Assembly (NCBI GenBank): GCA_019671135.1
Contig: JAHRHY010000010.1
Coordinates: 124,001-188,000, forward strand
Length of the DNA: 64,000 bases
Direction: 5' to 3'
Source of the DNA: Linnemannia hyalina
Taxonomy: Eukaryota > Mortierellomycota > Mortierellomycetes > Mortierellales > Mortierellaceae
The notes beneath the pieces were generated by a model. The model saw nothing but the letters and a program-made list of their open reading frames with translations. It was not told where the DNA came from and did not search any database. Made by a program: the position numbers and the translations under genes. This document shows positions 1-14,300 of the stretch, piece after piece. Positions within the stretch are counted from its first letter, which is position 1. Each line of letters starts with the position of its first letter.

Positions 1-3000
1 CAGTCTACTTTTAACTCTCCATCATTTCCACCCTCTCCTCCACGTTCATGACTCGTCTTAAAACTGAATTGCAATTCAAGTTTGGGTGACCAAGAAGCTA
101 AGGTTTTCGCGCTAGAGAGATATTTCTCACAAAGACTTCGAGACTCTATGAACTCTCCCTCCTCCCTCCCACAATTGCCACTCTCGTTGGCTCACCTTTC
201 CTTTCTTTCTCTTGGACTTAGAGCTGAGATTGACATGGCGTTGTTGAGAAGGTTGGAGGACGATCCATTACAGTTTTGCTTTTCTTCTCAAAGACCCAGC
301 GAAAAATTAGAAGGAAACCATAATTATCGTCAAAGCGTGCGACTTTTTTTTTTCAGTCCAGTTCGTTGTCGCCGGTGTTATTGTCGTTCGCAATCGATGT
401 GGGCTGTCGATGGTTGTTGTTATTTTCGTTGACCCCCCCCCCATCTGTCTATCCATTAGACCATGTCTCTTGCCTATGGTTTAGCGATGTCGTTCCTTTG
501 TTTACACACATACACAAACATTGTGCATAAAAAAACAACATGGGCGAATACACTAGCAACGACTTTGCATCTGTGGGGAAAGTAAGTGTAGGAGTGGGTT
601 AAATGAGTACCTGCAAGAGCTAACAGAGCAAAAAAAGGGGGAAGATGGGCGATGACATGACTGACTGACCGCTCTCAGTTGCTACTCCACTAACACGGAA
701 CGGATGGTACGGCACTCTACTTCTCTGGTGGAACTTCTCCACGTTTTTGATCTTTGTTTTTGTTGTTGGTTTTGAAAACGCCCACGCCCAAAAAAAAGAT
801 TGGCAATCGCTGGCTCTCTGTCCTTTCCCTTCCCTTGTCCTTCCTTCTGTCTGTCCCGCACTTCTTTTCCGTCTGGCCGTCCAGTCCTTTGTGGGCCTTT
901 TGTTATGGTGTAAGGTCCCAATCGCTAATTAATCACAATTCACAAATGAGCTATGAGCTATCCCTCTCCCTTCCCTCCATTCCGTCTATCCCTCCGTCTG
1001 TCCGTCATCCATCCCGTAACCTGCCACCAAACTCACCCACCAAAAAAAAAAAAAAACGAGGTGCCTTTACCCACCCTGCAGCTCTCTACTGTCCCCCATG
1101 TATTAGTGCAACCCCATAAAAAAACGGCAAAAAGCCATTAACGCTAATTACTTTTTTTTTTGGATCGAAGAAGCTCTTTTTGTGGGGCGCGAATAAAAGA
1201 CCATAAAAAAACACAAGGTTATGGACTGAGCACACGTTTTCCGAGGAACACTGCCTGATGAGGGATATAGTTATTATCAATCAATGATTGTTCGGCGACT
1301 CACTCCTTCTTTGGGGACATTGATCAAGGAACAATTCTATCAGTCTGGGTCCAATTCATCACTGAACAACTCCATCAGCCTTGGGTCAGTGATCAAGGAA
1401 TAACCCAATCGGTCTTGATTGTGCCACGGCATTTATGACTTCATTTCATCTACACCAAAGAGAGAGAGTGTGTGTGTTTGTGTGCACAACCTCATTTCTT
1501 TGTCGACTACGCTCAAGGCTGCGAACGAAAAATAAAAGGTACTCGCCAACAGTATGATATCCATTAGTCATGGCCGCGTTTTTTTTTGTTCTAGATGTCG
1601 TCTAGAACCTGAGTGATAACAGACAGAGGCGCCTCCAGACGCTTGTTTAAAACACTAATACTGAACGTCTCACCCATTTGTCTGACTCTTCTCCGTATAA
1701 AAAGGCACGCCACTTTTATTTAGATATTTCGCGCGGCTGACGCCTGAACAAGTGCAAGTTTCGTCATAATAAACTGTCCACCGAAAATAGGGGCAAAACG
1801 CAGAACAGAGTATACATAGACGGAATGGAAAAAAACGGACCAACGGTCATGCACATCACGTCGTTTTTTTTTTCCTTTCCTCCCTTCGTCTGATCCTTCT
1901 GTTCTCTTTAGAATCTGTTTGTTGTTCGTGCATGGTGCATAGCCAAGAAACAATTGGATAATCAGCGGCACAAACAACACACTACCAAAGGGAGGAAAAA
2001 AGAAAACGAGAGAGGGAAGGAGGGAAGGAAGGATGACTGAAAAGCCTCATCCGATAAGCTTTGATACAATGGGAGACAGAGAGAAGAGCGAGTGAGAGAG
2101 AGAGATCAAGAACGTAGCTTTGTTGTTTTCGTTTCTTGCGTTTAGTGGCCTTTCTTTTTTTTGTGCGCATGCATCGGACGGATAGATCCGATAGAACCAA
2201 CAAAAAAAGACGTCAAGATCACAAAACAACGCAAGCAAGCACAACGAACGATAGGATCATGCATCGCAAAGAAAGAAGGAAGGGAGAGGGAGAGTACTAC
2301 TGCGATTGGAACTGGCGCTGGTACTGATACTGGGCAGGAGGAACTTTCCTTGTGCCCCTGCTGTTTGCATGCCAAGAACTTGAGCTACTGATGCTCTAGG
2401 TTTTCTTGTATCCTTGCCCACAGTTGTAGTACCACCAAAAGGTGGAGTGGCGCAAAAAAAAGGGGGGGGTAGAGAGGAAGGAATAGTACATGAATGGGAA
2501 ATAGTTTGGTAGGTTAAGGCTCAGATGTGGGTACAGATATGGGGCCTACTTCTGCCCTCCCCCAGAAAAAAAAATAGTTGATCACGAACGAGTGTGCGCG
2601 CACCAAGGGTGGGTGCGAATCGATTTCACTGTGGCGAAAATCGAGGGCCGAGAGGGTGCTCGTTTTTTTGACAGTCAGTCTTATGGACGAGCTGCACCGT
2701 GGGAGGTTGAACATAAAAATATGACAAAAGTAGAATTAGAGTGCAGAGTGCTGTAGTTGACGAGGTCCGGCCCCCCGCGGGAAACGAGACGAATACAAAT
2801 TGTATTGGACATTGAAGGAACAAGGCAATGGATGGCCTGGTCTGAGCATTTTGGTTCTCAGCTGTGGGAGTTTTTTCTTGTTCAAGTTTTGGGTTTTTTT
2901 ATTTTAGTAACTGTGGATGAAAAGATGTGTTGAAGGACAAGACTACACAAGTGGTGCCACTATTGATGATGAATGAATGCAATTAGAATTGAAGAGAGTG

Positions 3001-3366
3001 CAAGTGAAGTTTATGTTATGGTACAAGTGTGTATGTGTGTGAATGATATGCAACTAATAAAAGAGAACTGAGAAAGAAAAAACTAGCAATACAAAGAGAA
3101 ATGGCGCCATGGGAGGAAAAAGCAACAGGTGGGTGAGCAAGGGCAGAGCTATGTACAGAATATGAAGGATAATAAGGGGCGATGAAAGGGTGGGAAAAAA
3201 AAGAAAAAAGGTCCAGGTCCAGCAGGAATAGAAGAAAGGGCTACTTGAGCAAAAATCCCTTTGGGTCATTCCTTGATGAGAGAAACCCGGCGGACGGACG
3301 GACTTTTTTTTTTTTGTGGGGTTGAAAGTCCACTTTAGGTGCGAAAAAAAAAAGAAAACAAACAAA
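1..3366. other. Gene-free, homopolymer-rich region
   Basis: I see no supportable gene here. The open frames are short, overlap on both strands, and are made of low-complexity Phe/Leu/Ser/Lys stretches from T-, A- and CT-rich tracts. There is no recognisable domain and no run of exons with matching splice phases. The 3' part should contain the 3' UTR of the zinc-finger gene that ends at 3367 on the minus strand. A small degenerate repeat lies at 1320-1420. Confidence 0.6.
1320..1420. repeat. Degenerate ~30-bp tandem repeat, three units
   Basis: Three related units sit next to each other at about 1320-1352, 1361-1387 and 1389-1418. They share a core of TGATCAAGGAA or TGAACAA, then ATCAGYCT/ATCGGTCT and GGGTC or TTGA. 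Spacing is irregular and identity is modest, so this is an old or weak tandem duplication. No function is evident. Confidence 0.35.
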
Positions 3367-4602
3367 TTAGAAAGAAGGAAGGAGGGATGAGATGGGGGGC
3401 AGCTTGAAGTCTGATCCATTGTTGCTGTTGCTGCTGCCGCCGTGGTTGCTGTTGTGGCCGTGGTTGCTGTTGCCAGAGATCGAGGGCAAGGGCAGAGGGA
3501 TGCGCTCGTGGCTACCCTGGGCGTGGTGGTTGTATCCGTAGGGACCGGCCGAGGAGGTCGAGGGGTACTGGTGACCAGGCTGGCGATGGGGGTGGTAGCT
3601 GCTCTCCATCATCGACGAAGGGTATCCAGAGTTGTGTGCCTTGAACTGAGGGTAGGGTGCAACCGAGTAGCGGGTCGCGCTTGAGCTGCCATAGCGGGGA
3701 GACATGGGAGGCGAGTAAGGAGGAGTGTGGAGCGTCTCACTCGTGGGATGTCCCTTGCTTGAAATGGGTCCGAGGTACTCTTGGGCATATTGCTGGCTCG
3801 GGTTATGCTGGTGGTATTGCTGTTGCTGAATGTGATGCTGTTGCTGCTGGTGTTCCATGTCGACGGCAGGAGCAGTGGTGGGATGGATGGGGGTCATCCT
3901 GGCCCACGAGGGGTACTCCTGTGGCTCGTCCGACTCTGACATTGAGGGAGACATTGGGTAGGGCGACATTGAGGAGCGGACAGTCGACGCAGGCGAATGA
4001 GACACGCTGTTGTTGTTACTGCTGCTACAGCTGGTGCTTGTGCTGGTGGTCTTGTCGTGAATGTCTTGGCCCACCTCGGCTGAGGACTTGCGGCTGCGAG
4101 AGCGTGCGAAATGGGTTCGGGAGTGCTCGCGAAGGGCATCGGATCGAGTAAAGCCCAGACCGCAGTTGTCGACGGGGCAGACAAACAGCTTTTCAGAGGT
4201 ATGGGAGCGAATGTGGCGGGCCAAATGGCCAGATCGGGTGAAAGACTTGAAGCAGTTGGGGACGGGGCAGATATGCTTGCGAGCCCATTCGGCAGATTCT
4301 TGGGCCTGAAGGTAGTCCTGGTAGGTAGCATAGTGATGAGGGGAGGTCGAGAGGAGATCGGCATTGCCGTTCTTGCATGCCGACGTGTGGGCCTTCATGT
4401 GGCGGGTGAGTTCGTCTGAGCGCGAGAAGCGCTTGTCGCAGTTGGGGAAGTCGCAAGGGTGGGGCTTCTCGCCGGTGTGGGTGCGGATGTGGCGGGTTTG
4501 GTGCTCAAGGCGGAAGAAGGATTTGTCGCAAAGGTGGCACTCGTAAGGACGCGATGCCTGCATATCCTGATCGGATTCTGACGAAGAGGTGAAGGCCTTC
4601 AT
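3367..4602 (-). CDS. CreA/Mig1-type C2H2 zinc-finger transcription factor with four fingers
   Basis: Single-exon frame of 411 aa. Fingers 1 and 2 (Cys22/Cys25/His38/His42 and Cys50/Cys55/His68/His72) closely match the carbon-catabolite repressors CreA/Mig1, with recognition segments RLEHQTR and RSDELTR and the linker THTGEKPH. Proteins of that type bind GC boxes of the SYGGRG kind in the nucleus. Unlike two-finger CreA/Mig1, a 40-residue spacer leads to two more fingers (Cys112-His134 with RSGHLAR, Cys142-His164 with RSDALRE). A basic RSRSRK stretch follows near residue 167 and could be a nuclear localisation signal. The C-terminal half is Ser/Pro-, Gln/His- and Asn-rich, as in activation or repression domains, and ends in a hydrophobic LPPISSLL tail. 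The Met at 4602 is the first in frame before a pyrimidine-rich leader. Carbon repression itself is inferred; the extra fingers may mean a different target set. Confidence 0.85.
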   Translation of the reverse strand: MKAFTSSSESDQDMQASRPYECHLCDKSFFRLEHQTRHIRTHTGEKPHPCDFPNCDKRFSRSDELTRHMKAHTSACKNGNADLLSTSPHHYATYQDYLQAQESAEWARKHICPVPNCFKSFTRSGHLARHIRSHTSEKLFVCPVDNCGLGFTRSDALREHSRTHFARSRSRKSSAEVGQDIHDKTTSTSTSCSSSNNNSVSHSPASTVRSSMSPYPMSPSMSESDEPQEYPSWARMTPIHPTTAPAVDMEHQQQQHHIQQQQYHQHNPSQQYAQEYLGPISSKGHPTSETLHTPPYSPPMSPRYGSSSATRYSVAPYPQFKAHNSGYPSSMMESSYHPHRQPGHQYPSTSSAGPYGYNHHAQGSHERIPLPLPSISGNSNHGHNSNHGGSSNSNNGSDFKLPPISSLLPSF

Positions 4603-7600
4603 TATTATTATTAGGAAAGGGTTAAGAGTAGGGGTGGTGAAGGAGGAAGGATGGAGAGGGGCGAGAAGAGAAGGCGTCGTTTTATGTTGCGATGATGGAA
4701 ACGAAAAATAGGGTCTTTAGGATTTTGAATTTATGTTTGGAAAAAGGGGTCGAGGTTGAAAGAAGGAAGGAAGAATAATCAGATGGATACAGTGTGTGGG
4801 GAGGGAGAGAAGGAAGGGTATGGAGATAGAAAATAGAAAGAAGTAAATGAAGGGAAGGGAAGGAAGGGGTGGTTGGGTGTGGAGAACAGAGATAGACGAA
4901 GACGAGGAAGAGAAGAGAAGAGAAGGAGTGGAGGATTGGAAGAAGAGAGGAAAGGAATTAGGGGAACGGCTTGACCTTTTATATGATCGATCCATTGAAG
5001 AGAGTGAAGGAGGGTTACTTGTTGCAGGTGTGTGGTGTACCAAATGACACTTATTGGCTGCTTATTACTATTCAATTCAATTGACTTACTCGAGCTGTTA
5101 TCTTGCAAAGGTGAAGGTGCACCTGAATACCAAAAAGTGGTGTGATTGACATCCACAGAGATAGGAGGGAAGTGTATGTGCGCAAACACAGTGGAATTGT
5201 GTTTTTTAGTTTACTCCAATATATTATTCTCATGGGCAATGTCCTACCACCAATGCCCGCGGGCAGCAGCGATGGACTCAATTGCAAACAATACAAGCAG
5301 CGAGTCCATTTGGACATTCAAACGAAAAATATGATACGGTTAGCATCGCATCGCATCATCCTCCCTCTTTGCCTGTTGCTTTTGTTTGTTCTCTCCCTTC
5401 TCCCACACATACAAAACCCACACAGTTCTCACACCCACCTTTTATTTTTACTTTACTACCCGATTCAATTGACACTTTACTACGAGGCATGCCATATGTT
5501 AACTCTATCCAGGAACAAGCTCTTTACATGGCTTTGGCTCGACCCATCTAAAAGGAACCCAAAGATCAAGTTGTCTCTTCCTATCTTACCCCTTCTCCAC
5601 TTCTTATTGTTTACACGGTTTTAGTATGCCCCTTTCTCCTCCCACAAACAGATGTCGTTATCGCTTCACCCACAAACTCTCTTTCTTCTCGCCATCTTTT
5701 TTTCAAATTGAATACCAAAATCCAACTCAATTGAGTCTTACTTACACTCCCTTTTCCTTCCCTCTCACTCTCCCAGTAAGCAACAAATCACAGCAACGTC
5801 CGTCCACGTTTTGTTCGTTGTGGTCCCTGAAGAGATCATTGTTCGCTTGGTGACAGGCAAACAGGTACTCGCCAGTCAGTCAGTCAGCACATCATGTCAC
5901 TCCTTTGTAACAACATACTTTTGGCATAAACTTACTCAGTAAACGTTTCTTTTTTGCCAGTTCTCGTCTTTTCACAAGGCAAACAGGAGAAGGGGTATCA
6001 TTCATGACTGATACAATCGGACCTCCTCCTTTCCCCTCCCTGACATGAACGGAAAACAAATGAGACGACGGGTCACTGAGAAAAGCAACTCATATATGTG
6101 GTCAATGGTGCAGTTATGTATGTGGCGAAAAGTGATGAGTGGTGTGTGTCTGTGTCTGTGTATGTGTGTGGGATATGTGTGTCAGAATGGTAATCATGGA
6201 TCCTGCCCCTTCCCCTTGCTGTCTCTGGCAGCTGTCCCTTTGACAAAACAGAATTGGTCACAACAACTCACCACCACACCCAAAAATAACATATTTTCTG
6301 CCCAGAGACACGGACACGGCAACACAAAAGAGGCCAAAGGGTGGTAGGGTCAAGGGCCAAGGGTGCACAACAGTGAATTAAACGGGCGAACAACATAAGA
6401 AAAGGGACAGACGGATGCATGCCACAGGAGAAGCTGGTCCGCGTCCTTTTTTTTTTTTTTGCTTGAGCGGGAAGGATTTGACGTGACATAAATATCTTTT
6501 CCCCCTGGTAGCATGTGAAAAGGAAAAGGATGACAAGGGAAGGGAGAAAGAGGAAAGGGACGGAGGGAAATGTGGAGCGCGCACGAAAGGAACAGGACAA
6601 CCATGGAACGTATTTGATTGACGTGTTGCAGCTGTGAGGTTTTTTTTGGGTTCATGTCATCCATCCCCTTTATTTTCCATTTGAAAGTGACAAATGTTGA
6701 ACTCATTTTTCCTTTCATTCGGGCTTTCTTGCTATAATAATCACACTTTATGTGAGTCAATTATGACAAACAACCAGTTTCCCATTTTCTCTTCATAAGA
6801 CGAGAGAATGGTTAGAGGAGGGGACAAGGGTACAAAGAGAAGTAAAAAAAGGTGGGCGCTTTCTTTTTGTCCTTAAAGGTTTCGTCCAGACTTTATCTCC
6901 GCCCAGGAAACGCGTCAAGGAAGGCCGATAGACTGAACAAGGAGGACACGAAGAAAGCAGGACAGAAAGCATTATTCGGAGCATTTATATTTCGCTTGCT
7001 TGGCTACTGCTTTGACAACTCCTGTAGATGTTAACCTACATGGAAAAGGTATGCTGTGCACAAGTGTCGATTCTCAAGCAAGGGATGGTTCATTTTGCAT
7101 GTAAGGTGGTTGTGGCCCATGAGTTTGCATTATTGATTTGCATGGTCGGGGTCACACCAAACTAACAAACAGACAAGGAACTCTGATCCGGGAGCAATAG
7201 GGACCCTGTTCAAATGGCATCTGATTTCGGCGTAATGTGCATCTATCCTAATGTTGGATGTGGATCCTCCAGCCAGAAGACCATGAAATCGGAGGATTGG
7301 ATAGGAATGCGTGAATGCCTGGGGTAGGTATGTGTCTGCGTGGGTGTGCAAAATGAAAGGTGTGGACGGCCTGACTGGCTGGGTGGGTGGTAGGATAATT
7401 GGCTGTCGGGACTTGTTGGAGTCAATTCATAGGGTTGCGATATCGCCCTGGGTCGGCCCCTCCAACCTCCGTTTCATCCGCCCGCTTTCCCCCTAGACTT
7501 ACTTTTTACTCCAAGATCGCCCACCCCCTTCCACACTGCTTTTTTTCTTGTCTTTTTCCTTTCGGGAGTCGAGAAAGAGCCTCAAAACAAATGTGAATTT

Positions 7601-10600
7601 TTTTTGCGTGGGGACCTCTTCGTTAATGCGCGCATTGGCCATATCCCCAAAAAAAAATGAACAACAATGATGGATTGTGGACAGAAGGAAACTGACCGAG
7701 GAACGGATTGGGCGGCACTGTGCATTAGTGGTGTTTGCTTTTGTTTTTGATTGCATTTTGTTTGTCGCCTCTTCCTATGCAAACTGTGTGGTTCCTCCAT
7801 TCACCCTTTGAACTGGTAATGGTGCGCCTATGACAACTATCCTTCGTGTTTTTTTTGTCTCTTGTGGATTGGAAAGAAGGCGCTTCCTTGCCACCTCACT
7901 TCCTGCTATTTTCTCGAAGAGACAAAGCAGAAAGGAGACAGAAAAAGGGCAAGGGGAAGGAGAAGAGAGACTAAGAAACGAAAAGATGGAAAATAACGCG
8001 TTCATTCACTCCTTCGGGTAACAGGTTTGGCGATCCTCCTTGATTCTAGCCCGGGCGAAAGTGAAGCAAAAGTCAGGCACGAACTATCCCTTTTTTCCCC
8101 AATCGCGTTCTATTTGTTGATTTTTTTCTTCTTGCATTTCGAACAGACCCTGTGTCTATCTCATTTACCATGGACTAGCAGAATCCTTTCCTTCTGTTCA
8201 CAACCTCGGATATATATGACTCTCCTTGAACTCACCTCCTACCTCCCTTTCTGCTTCTTTCCTTCCTCTTGTTCACAACAGGCAGTATCATAGCTCCGCT
8301 TCGAGTATCACGTCTCTGACTTCAATCCCGCTCGCCCTCTTCCTTCTTATATCTCCCCCTCCATCCATCCCCTTTTCCTTCTCCTCCACACTTTCATACT
8401 CTTCTTTCTTTTTCTTTTTTTTTTGCGTTTGCCCTTCTGCATGCATAGAGGGGGTTTTTTCTCTATGAAGGACGTGCCTGTCTGTCTGTTTGTCCCCAGA
8501 GCCTGTGATTCATTATTACCCATTTTCAAAGTGGTTTGGAAGTCTCTCTTTCTTTTTTGTTGATCAACTGAAGATGGAGAGAGTGCATTGATTTTTCTAT
8601 ACTTTTTCATATGCCCCAACAGAGAAAAAGGGTCAGGGCCAAAAGCCGAGAACGAGAAAAAGGAGGCGGTGTGTTCCTTTCTTGTTTTGCGCGTGTGAGA
8701 GACCCTTACCTTTCTTTTGCTTATCCGTTTCCTACGACAAAATTCATGCCTTGTGCTTCCTGTGCCCGCACAAGCCAACGCGGTCGGGTATTTACTTCCG
8801 TGTGTACGTTCTGGCCTGCCTGTGTTTATGTATGCCTTTTTTTTATCGCACAAAGTGAAAAGAACGTGCCTCACTTTTCTTATTGCTGCACATGCACACG
8901 GCCCACCCTCTCCCCCCACTTTGCCTGTTGGCATCATGCCATTGTCTGGAACTAAAATGCAAAGGGGACCGAGAGTTCTTGTTCGAATGGAGAGGAAGAG
9001 ATGCTTTCAAAAAGGATAAATTGATCCCTGCCGCCCGTCGTCTGCCAGGCTGTTTAAGGATTCACGAGGTCTCCTCACTCCCCTTTTTTAAAAATACTCT
9101 CAACTGTCTACTGGTTTTTTTCTTTTTTTTTGCTGTCTATTGTTTGCCCAATCTATTGAGACGATGGGTACTTGTTTCTTCAATGGCATGCTACCATTTG
9201 CTCGCGACAAACGCTGCGGCAGTGAACAGGACGAAAGAAAAGACGAATGAGATATATGCGATTGGTTGTTGTCGGACCATCCCTATCCGTTTTTTTGTGC
9301 TTCCTTTCAAGATGGCATAATGATGATGATGATGATGCGGTTGTTGTTTACCATACTAAGAGTGCAAAGAAAAATTGAGATGGGATCTTTTTTTCCTTCC
9401 TCCTTATTCAATGCAAACACAGCGCTTTTTTCAGTTGTTCTGTTTGCATGCAACTTGGGACCCTTCCCATCGATAGATTTCTCTTCCCTGGGTGAAATCT
9501 TTTAGTCCACGGAGTGATACATGTGTCCATGCTGATTCGCTTCCGTCCTCTGACTCTTCATCATTCAGGGAGGTGCAAGAAAGGAGGCAGAATCAGAATC
9601 CGGTCAGGGAGCAATCGAGAAACAAAGCAGCATCAACACAGAGAAGAATGGAAGAGAGCGATATCTTTTTCTTTGTTCCTCGAACAAGATATCCTTGCAA
9701 TTTCTCTATCTGTCCTATGCTCTTGTTTGATTTCGTCTCCCCATCTAGTTTTTGTGGTTCTGCTGCAATGTACTCACGTTGCAATGACTCTACACATTGC
9801 CACCATCGGAGCTTTTCAGGACAAAGGCAGCATTCAGAAGATGTGGAGCGCATCAGCCAAGCCAATGATGTACAGTACAGCACAAGGGACAAAGTACAGT
9901 ACACGAGTGGAGTAACGTGGAGAAAAAGCAATATGCTCAACCCTCAACCCCCATTGACATTAATTGGCGCAATGAGTAAAGAAGAATACTAATGCAAGAA
10001 GTTAGAACAATAGCATCAATGGTCTTTCATGTACATGCGAGATTTGTTTCGAAATTGGCCCATCTTCCTTTCTATTCTTCGGCTTGGACTTATGTTGTGA
10101 TTGGTTCATTATGCAATGAGCTCTCTCCACAAAGCGCAAACTCATGGACCACAATCAGGAGCTGGTTCTTTCTTCTACTCTGACTCTTTGGTCATTCGAA
10201 AATCAGGGGGTTGGGTTGGATGAAAAAAAAGCCGCCCCCTCCCTCCCTTTGGGCTCGGTCGCTCGGCCGGTCGGACAATTTTTCTAGGGGAAGGAAGGAG
10301 GATTTGGGCGCAAAAGAGCCAAAACATGCATCTCGAATCAATATCGAAAAAAACAAGAACAGCCGCCTGATTGTGTGATTATGTGTTTGTTCTGGCTCAA
10401 GGAGAGAGATAGCAGAACTCTCCTCCTTTCTGACGCGATCTTCAAAAAGGGAAAGAGCAAGGAGGAAGGTGTTGGAATGGTAATCAGCCCAGAAACGAAA
10501 TGTAAAGCAATGCACGCAAAAGGAGTAGACGAAATAGAGGAGGAAGTGGATAGGGACGAGGATGAGGATGTGGATGAATGGTGATGTAGAAGATGAAGAA

Positions 10601-11260
10601 TGTTACTAACATACCTTTTGGGTTTTCCTTCCAGACAAACTCTACACAAACCACAATTAACCAAAACTATGAACGATATCTCGAACGCGTTCTCGCACGC
10701 GCTTTTCTAATTACTTGACAAGGAGAGGACCTGTGTGTCTTATTTGTTGATCAGGCTCCTCTCTCTCCTTATTGACAGGAGCGGTTGCTGTGGTTACGGA
10801 GCTTCATGGAGGGCGTAGGAACACAAGCGAAGAAAGTGATGGGGACACAAAGAACAAGAACGAAGGAAAAGACGAAACAAAGCACCCGTCAGACAAGAAA
10901 AAGAAGACCTATAAGGTATTTCGAGCAACTCATCCTCCTTTTTACTGCTCTTTTTATTCACTCCCTATGTCCTTCTCTCTCTTCCACGTTATCAAACACA
11001 AAAGAACAAAAACAAAGGAGGCAGATGCTTATAATCGCGATTTCTGTTTATCTTTTCTCCCTCCTGTCCAAGATGTGTTGCACCTGTTAAACCTTCTTGC
11101 TCAAACAAGAGCTCGAAAATGCCATCATTTTCGATCCAAAGCACCTGTCTGGCTATTAAAACAACGCAATGGAGGGGGGTTGCATCGGAATAGCGTTCAA
11201 TGTCGTTCATCAGGTAGGACAAGGACACGGAAGGAAGAAGAGAAAGAGGACATATCACGA

Positions 11261-11309
11261 TTGTGTGTTTGTGTGTTTGTGTGTCTGTGTGTCTGTGTGT
11301 CTGTGTGTG
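11261..11309. repeat. GTGTGTYT microsatellite
   Basis: A run of GTGTGTTT units followed by GTGTGTCT units, about six in total. It is a plain simple repeat inside the gene desert. Confidence 0.8.
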
Positions 11310-14300
11310 CGATTTTTTTATGGTGTGCGCATGCGCAGGTACACAGGTCAAAAACAATGACCCAAGTGGTATCTGCTCCAGCGCCCATCTTTGTTTTCCA
11401 CCTGACCATTGCTCCCGTCATCTGAATAAAACAGAACGAGGATGTGGTCGCCTTGACTAAAAGACGCAAAGGGGTGACCTAAAACGCAAGAGCTCGGACT
11501 ACAAAAATATATATTGTGACCCTGAGCCTCCTCAATCGCGTTCCAAGCACAAGAGTAGCAACTCTTACATTTTGTAGTCGCATCTCTTCTTGCTATCCAC
11601 CTTTTATCCCTCTCTTTTTCACGATTCCTCAGAGACTTCAGGGCATAGGTATCCCATGGAATCTAATCGTCAACGTGGGCAAGGCAAAGGCAACGGCAAC
11701 GCATGGCATGTACCATCCTCACCCGCGGTAGGACGAGGGAGGGAGGATGAGGTAGACACTGAACAAACAAACAAAACAGCTAGTTAGCATGCATCAGAAG
11801 CAGTAGCATAACATAAAACTAGGTCGTGGATAAAAATAACGCATGCATTCGCATTTTTTGTTGTTCAGTGGTCAAATCGATGGCGATATGCGCCTCTCAT
11901 TTTTTTTTATTTTGCTCTGGGACCCGTTTGACCATGCTTATTGTTCTCCTGCCTCTCTCATTCGTGCTCTTTCTTGGTCACCATGTTGATTGTGGGTTCA
12001 GATCAGCTTGAGAACGAGAGGATGTGGATGTGGAAGGCGATCATTTTTGCATGGTGCATGGTAGTCATGCGCGTCTCGAGGAATAGGATTGCAACTTCCC
12101 GCTGCTTGCAACTGCGACCTGACCGTTGGAAATGTTCCCTATTCATAGGTGAATGGAGAATGGAAAGGGATCGAGGGGACCGGGTCAGCACATGCTTTGC
12201 TATTCGAGATAGATATTGTTTATGTACAACGTATAAGCACGATAACACTTCCCGATAACGTTTTTTTTTCTCTTCTTGCCTGCGGGAAGCTTGATTGCCA
12301 CGTTTAGAGCTTTGTGTCACTCACATATTTTTTTTGTTATTCCTCTCAACCAAAAATAAAATTTGAAGCAAGCGAGGACGGGACTGACTGAAGTAAGGAT
12401 CACCCATTCCCCGTCCGGCTCAGTCGTAATCACGAGTCGTGTGGGGATGGCCGATGGTGTTTTTACTTGGATAGCATCTTGAAAGGAGAAAGAGTGGGGT
12501 GAGAAAAGAACCCCGTTTCCCCCCACCCCCATTCCTTTTCCACGTTTATTATTATTTTATTTTTGTTTTCTTACCCCCATCAAGCCCTTGCCTTTCTCCA
12601 CAAAACCAGCAAGTGGGTCAAAAAGAAGGAACTGTAGGGGTGAATGACATTCGGACTGACAAATAAGGTTGGGCCACTAAAATCAAGGACCTGTGGGCGT
12701 GGACGTTCAGCTAGCCAAGCTCTTTTGCTGCAACAACTGCAAGAGAACAGAACAACCCCCTGCGTTCTCTCTCTTCTTTACCTCGTGCGAATGTGGATGG
12801 GCTAATCGATCATCACTATCGGGAAGGCGGTTCAAAGTAGGTCGGTAGCATCTTTGCCTATCTCCGCCTTTCGATTGTCCGTTATTCCTCCCAAGCTGTG
12901 CTCACTCATTCGCTTTTTACCCCACCTTCACCTCCAGAAAGAAAGCCATGTAGGTCCATTCTAAAGCGATAGTTTTATGTGCGAGAAAGTATCACCATTG
13001 CTAAACCCATCTATCCCGTTACCCAATGTTTTCTGCTCTGACAGCTCCACTCTCCACGCCTCATCCCTCCCAAAATGAGAAAATGAAAATGGTTATTGGT
13101 TTTTGATGCATTCCTCCTTCATTCTTGATTCTGTCCAGAGTTCCGGTACCCTACTTGTGATATGACCCAATTTCAAGAGACTAAAATGCAATACAAACCT
13201 CCACTTCTAAGACATGGGCGCTGCGGCAGTGCAGTGCATACCCTGTGTATCCCCGCCAATTCTTCAATTGCAGCTTGCACCTTGCATTTGCAGCCAACTC
13301 TCTTGCCTATGCGGGTCTTGCTTGGCAACCAATTTCCTTTTATTTTGTCTCCGCAAAGACATAGTGGAGGTGAACGCGTGTGCGTGCGTACGCGCATCGG
13401 GGTTCTGTTTTCTCGGCCCGCTCCTCGGCTGGCCGGAGCGTTTCATTCACATTTATTGATACTGCTGCTGTTGTTGTTTTTTTTTTTACCGTGGATGTCT
13501 TTTTGGCGAGATGGATAGAATAAGCTATTCCTTGACCCCTTATTTTTCTACTTCCAAGGACAAACAACTGTCCAAACAGCCGACCAGAAAAGCATAGGAG
13601 CAAGAAAGTTTTGTTTCTCACATTGGAGGGGGTAAACAACAACAACAACAACAACAAGACAGGTAGGCCTTTTCGAGTAACCGTAGGGCAATGGTGTGTT
13701 TGTTTGTTCGAAGGGATGGATAGGGGGAGGAGGATCTCCCCATCTCGAAAAACAAAGTACCTTCCATCTCAAAAATCTCCTTGCTCCATGTATATTGTTA
13801 TATAGAGCGATGGACTTGCATGCACAGGTCGATCCGGGAAACCTTTTGAACCATGGGAGGACGGAGAGAGAATGGAAGAAAGTAACCAATTGGGGAAATG
13901 CAAGTGCATTGGTTGGTTGGCCATACGGTATACAGCACAAATAGCCCCCCTTCTCCAAGAGCTATTTGTAACAGCTTTACACATTCCTTGTTTATCGTTC
14001 TTCTCCTTTATTCACGATGAGCCCAGGACACAAATAAGGCGGTTTAGATGAGCTTTTTCGCAAACACAAAAGGCCTTATCAGACGTCATCAATAGCAATC
14101 ATAGCTTGCGATAGTAACCGAGTCCTCCTTCTATAGCACAAATGTGTTTAGCTTGTCTATTTTTTTTTATTTTTTTTTTGCACGGACGGAAGCCCTCTAG
14201 CCCTCCGGGATCTAACCCCCCACCTTCTGTGTATTCCATCCCACAACATTTTTCCATCTCAGCTGCTCCCATTTTTGATTTCGCCATGTCTCAATACTTT

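Noticed and set aside
5142..5624. 160-codon plus-strand frame in the gene desert
   Set aside because: Composition is Leu/Pro/His low complexity, two other frames are open at the same place, and no domain or splice-linked exon was found.
7355..7420. Possible 5S rRNA segment (CTGGGTGGGTGG run)
   Set aside because: Only a short G/T-rich resemblance; the flanking 5S helices and internal control regions are missing.
8347..8937. 196-codon minus-strand frame
   Set aside because: It ends in Lys/Arg runs from a poly-pyrimidine tract, overlaps open plus-strand frames, and shows no domain.
10772..11425. 217-codon plus-strand frame
   Set aside because: It includes a Val-Cys run made by the GT microsatellite at 11261-11309; no conserved feature.
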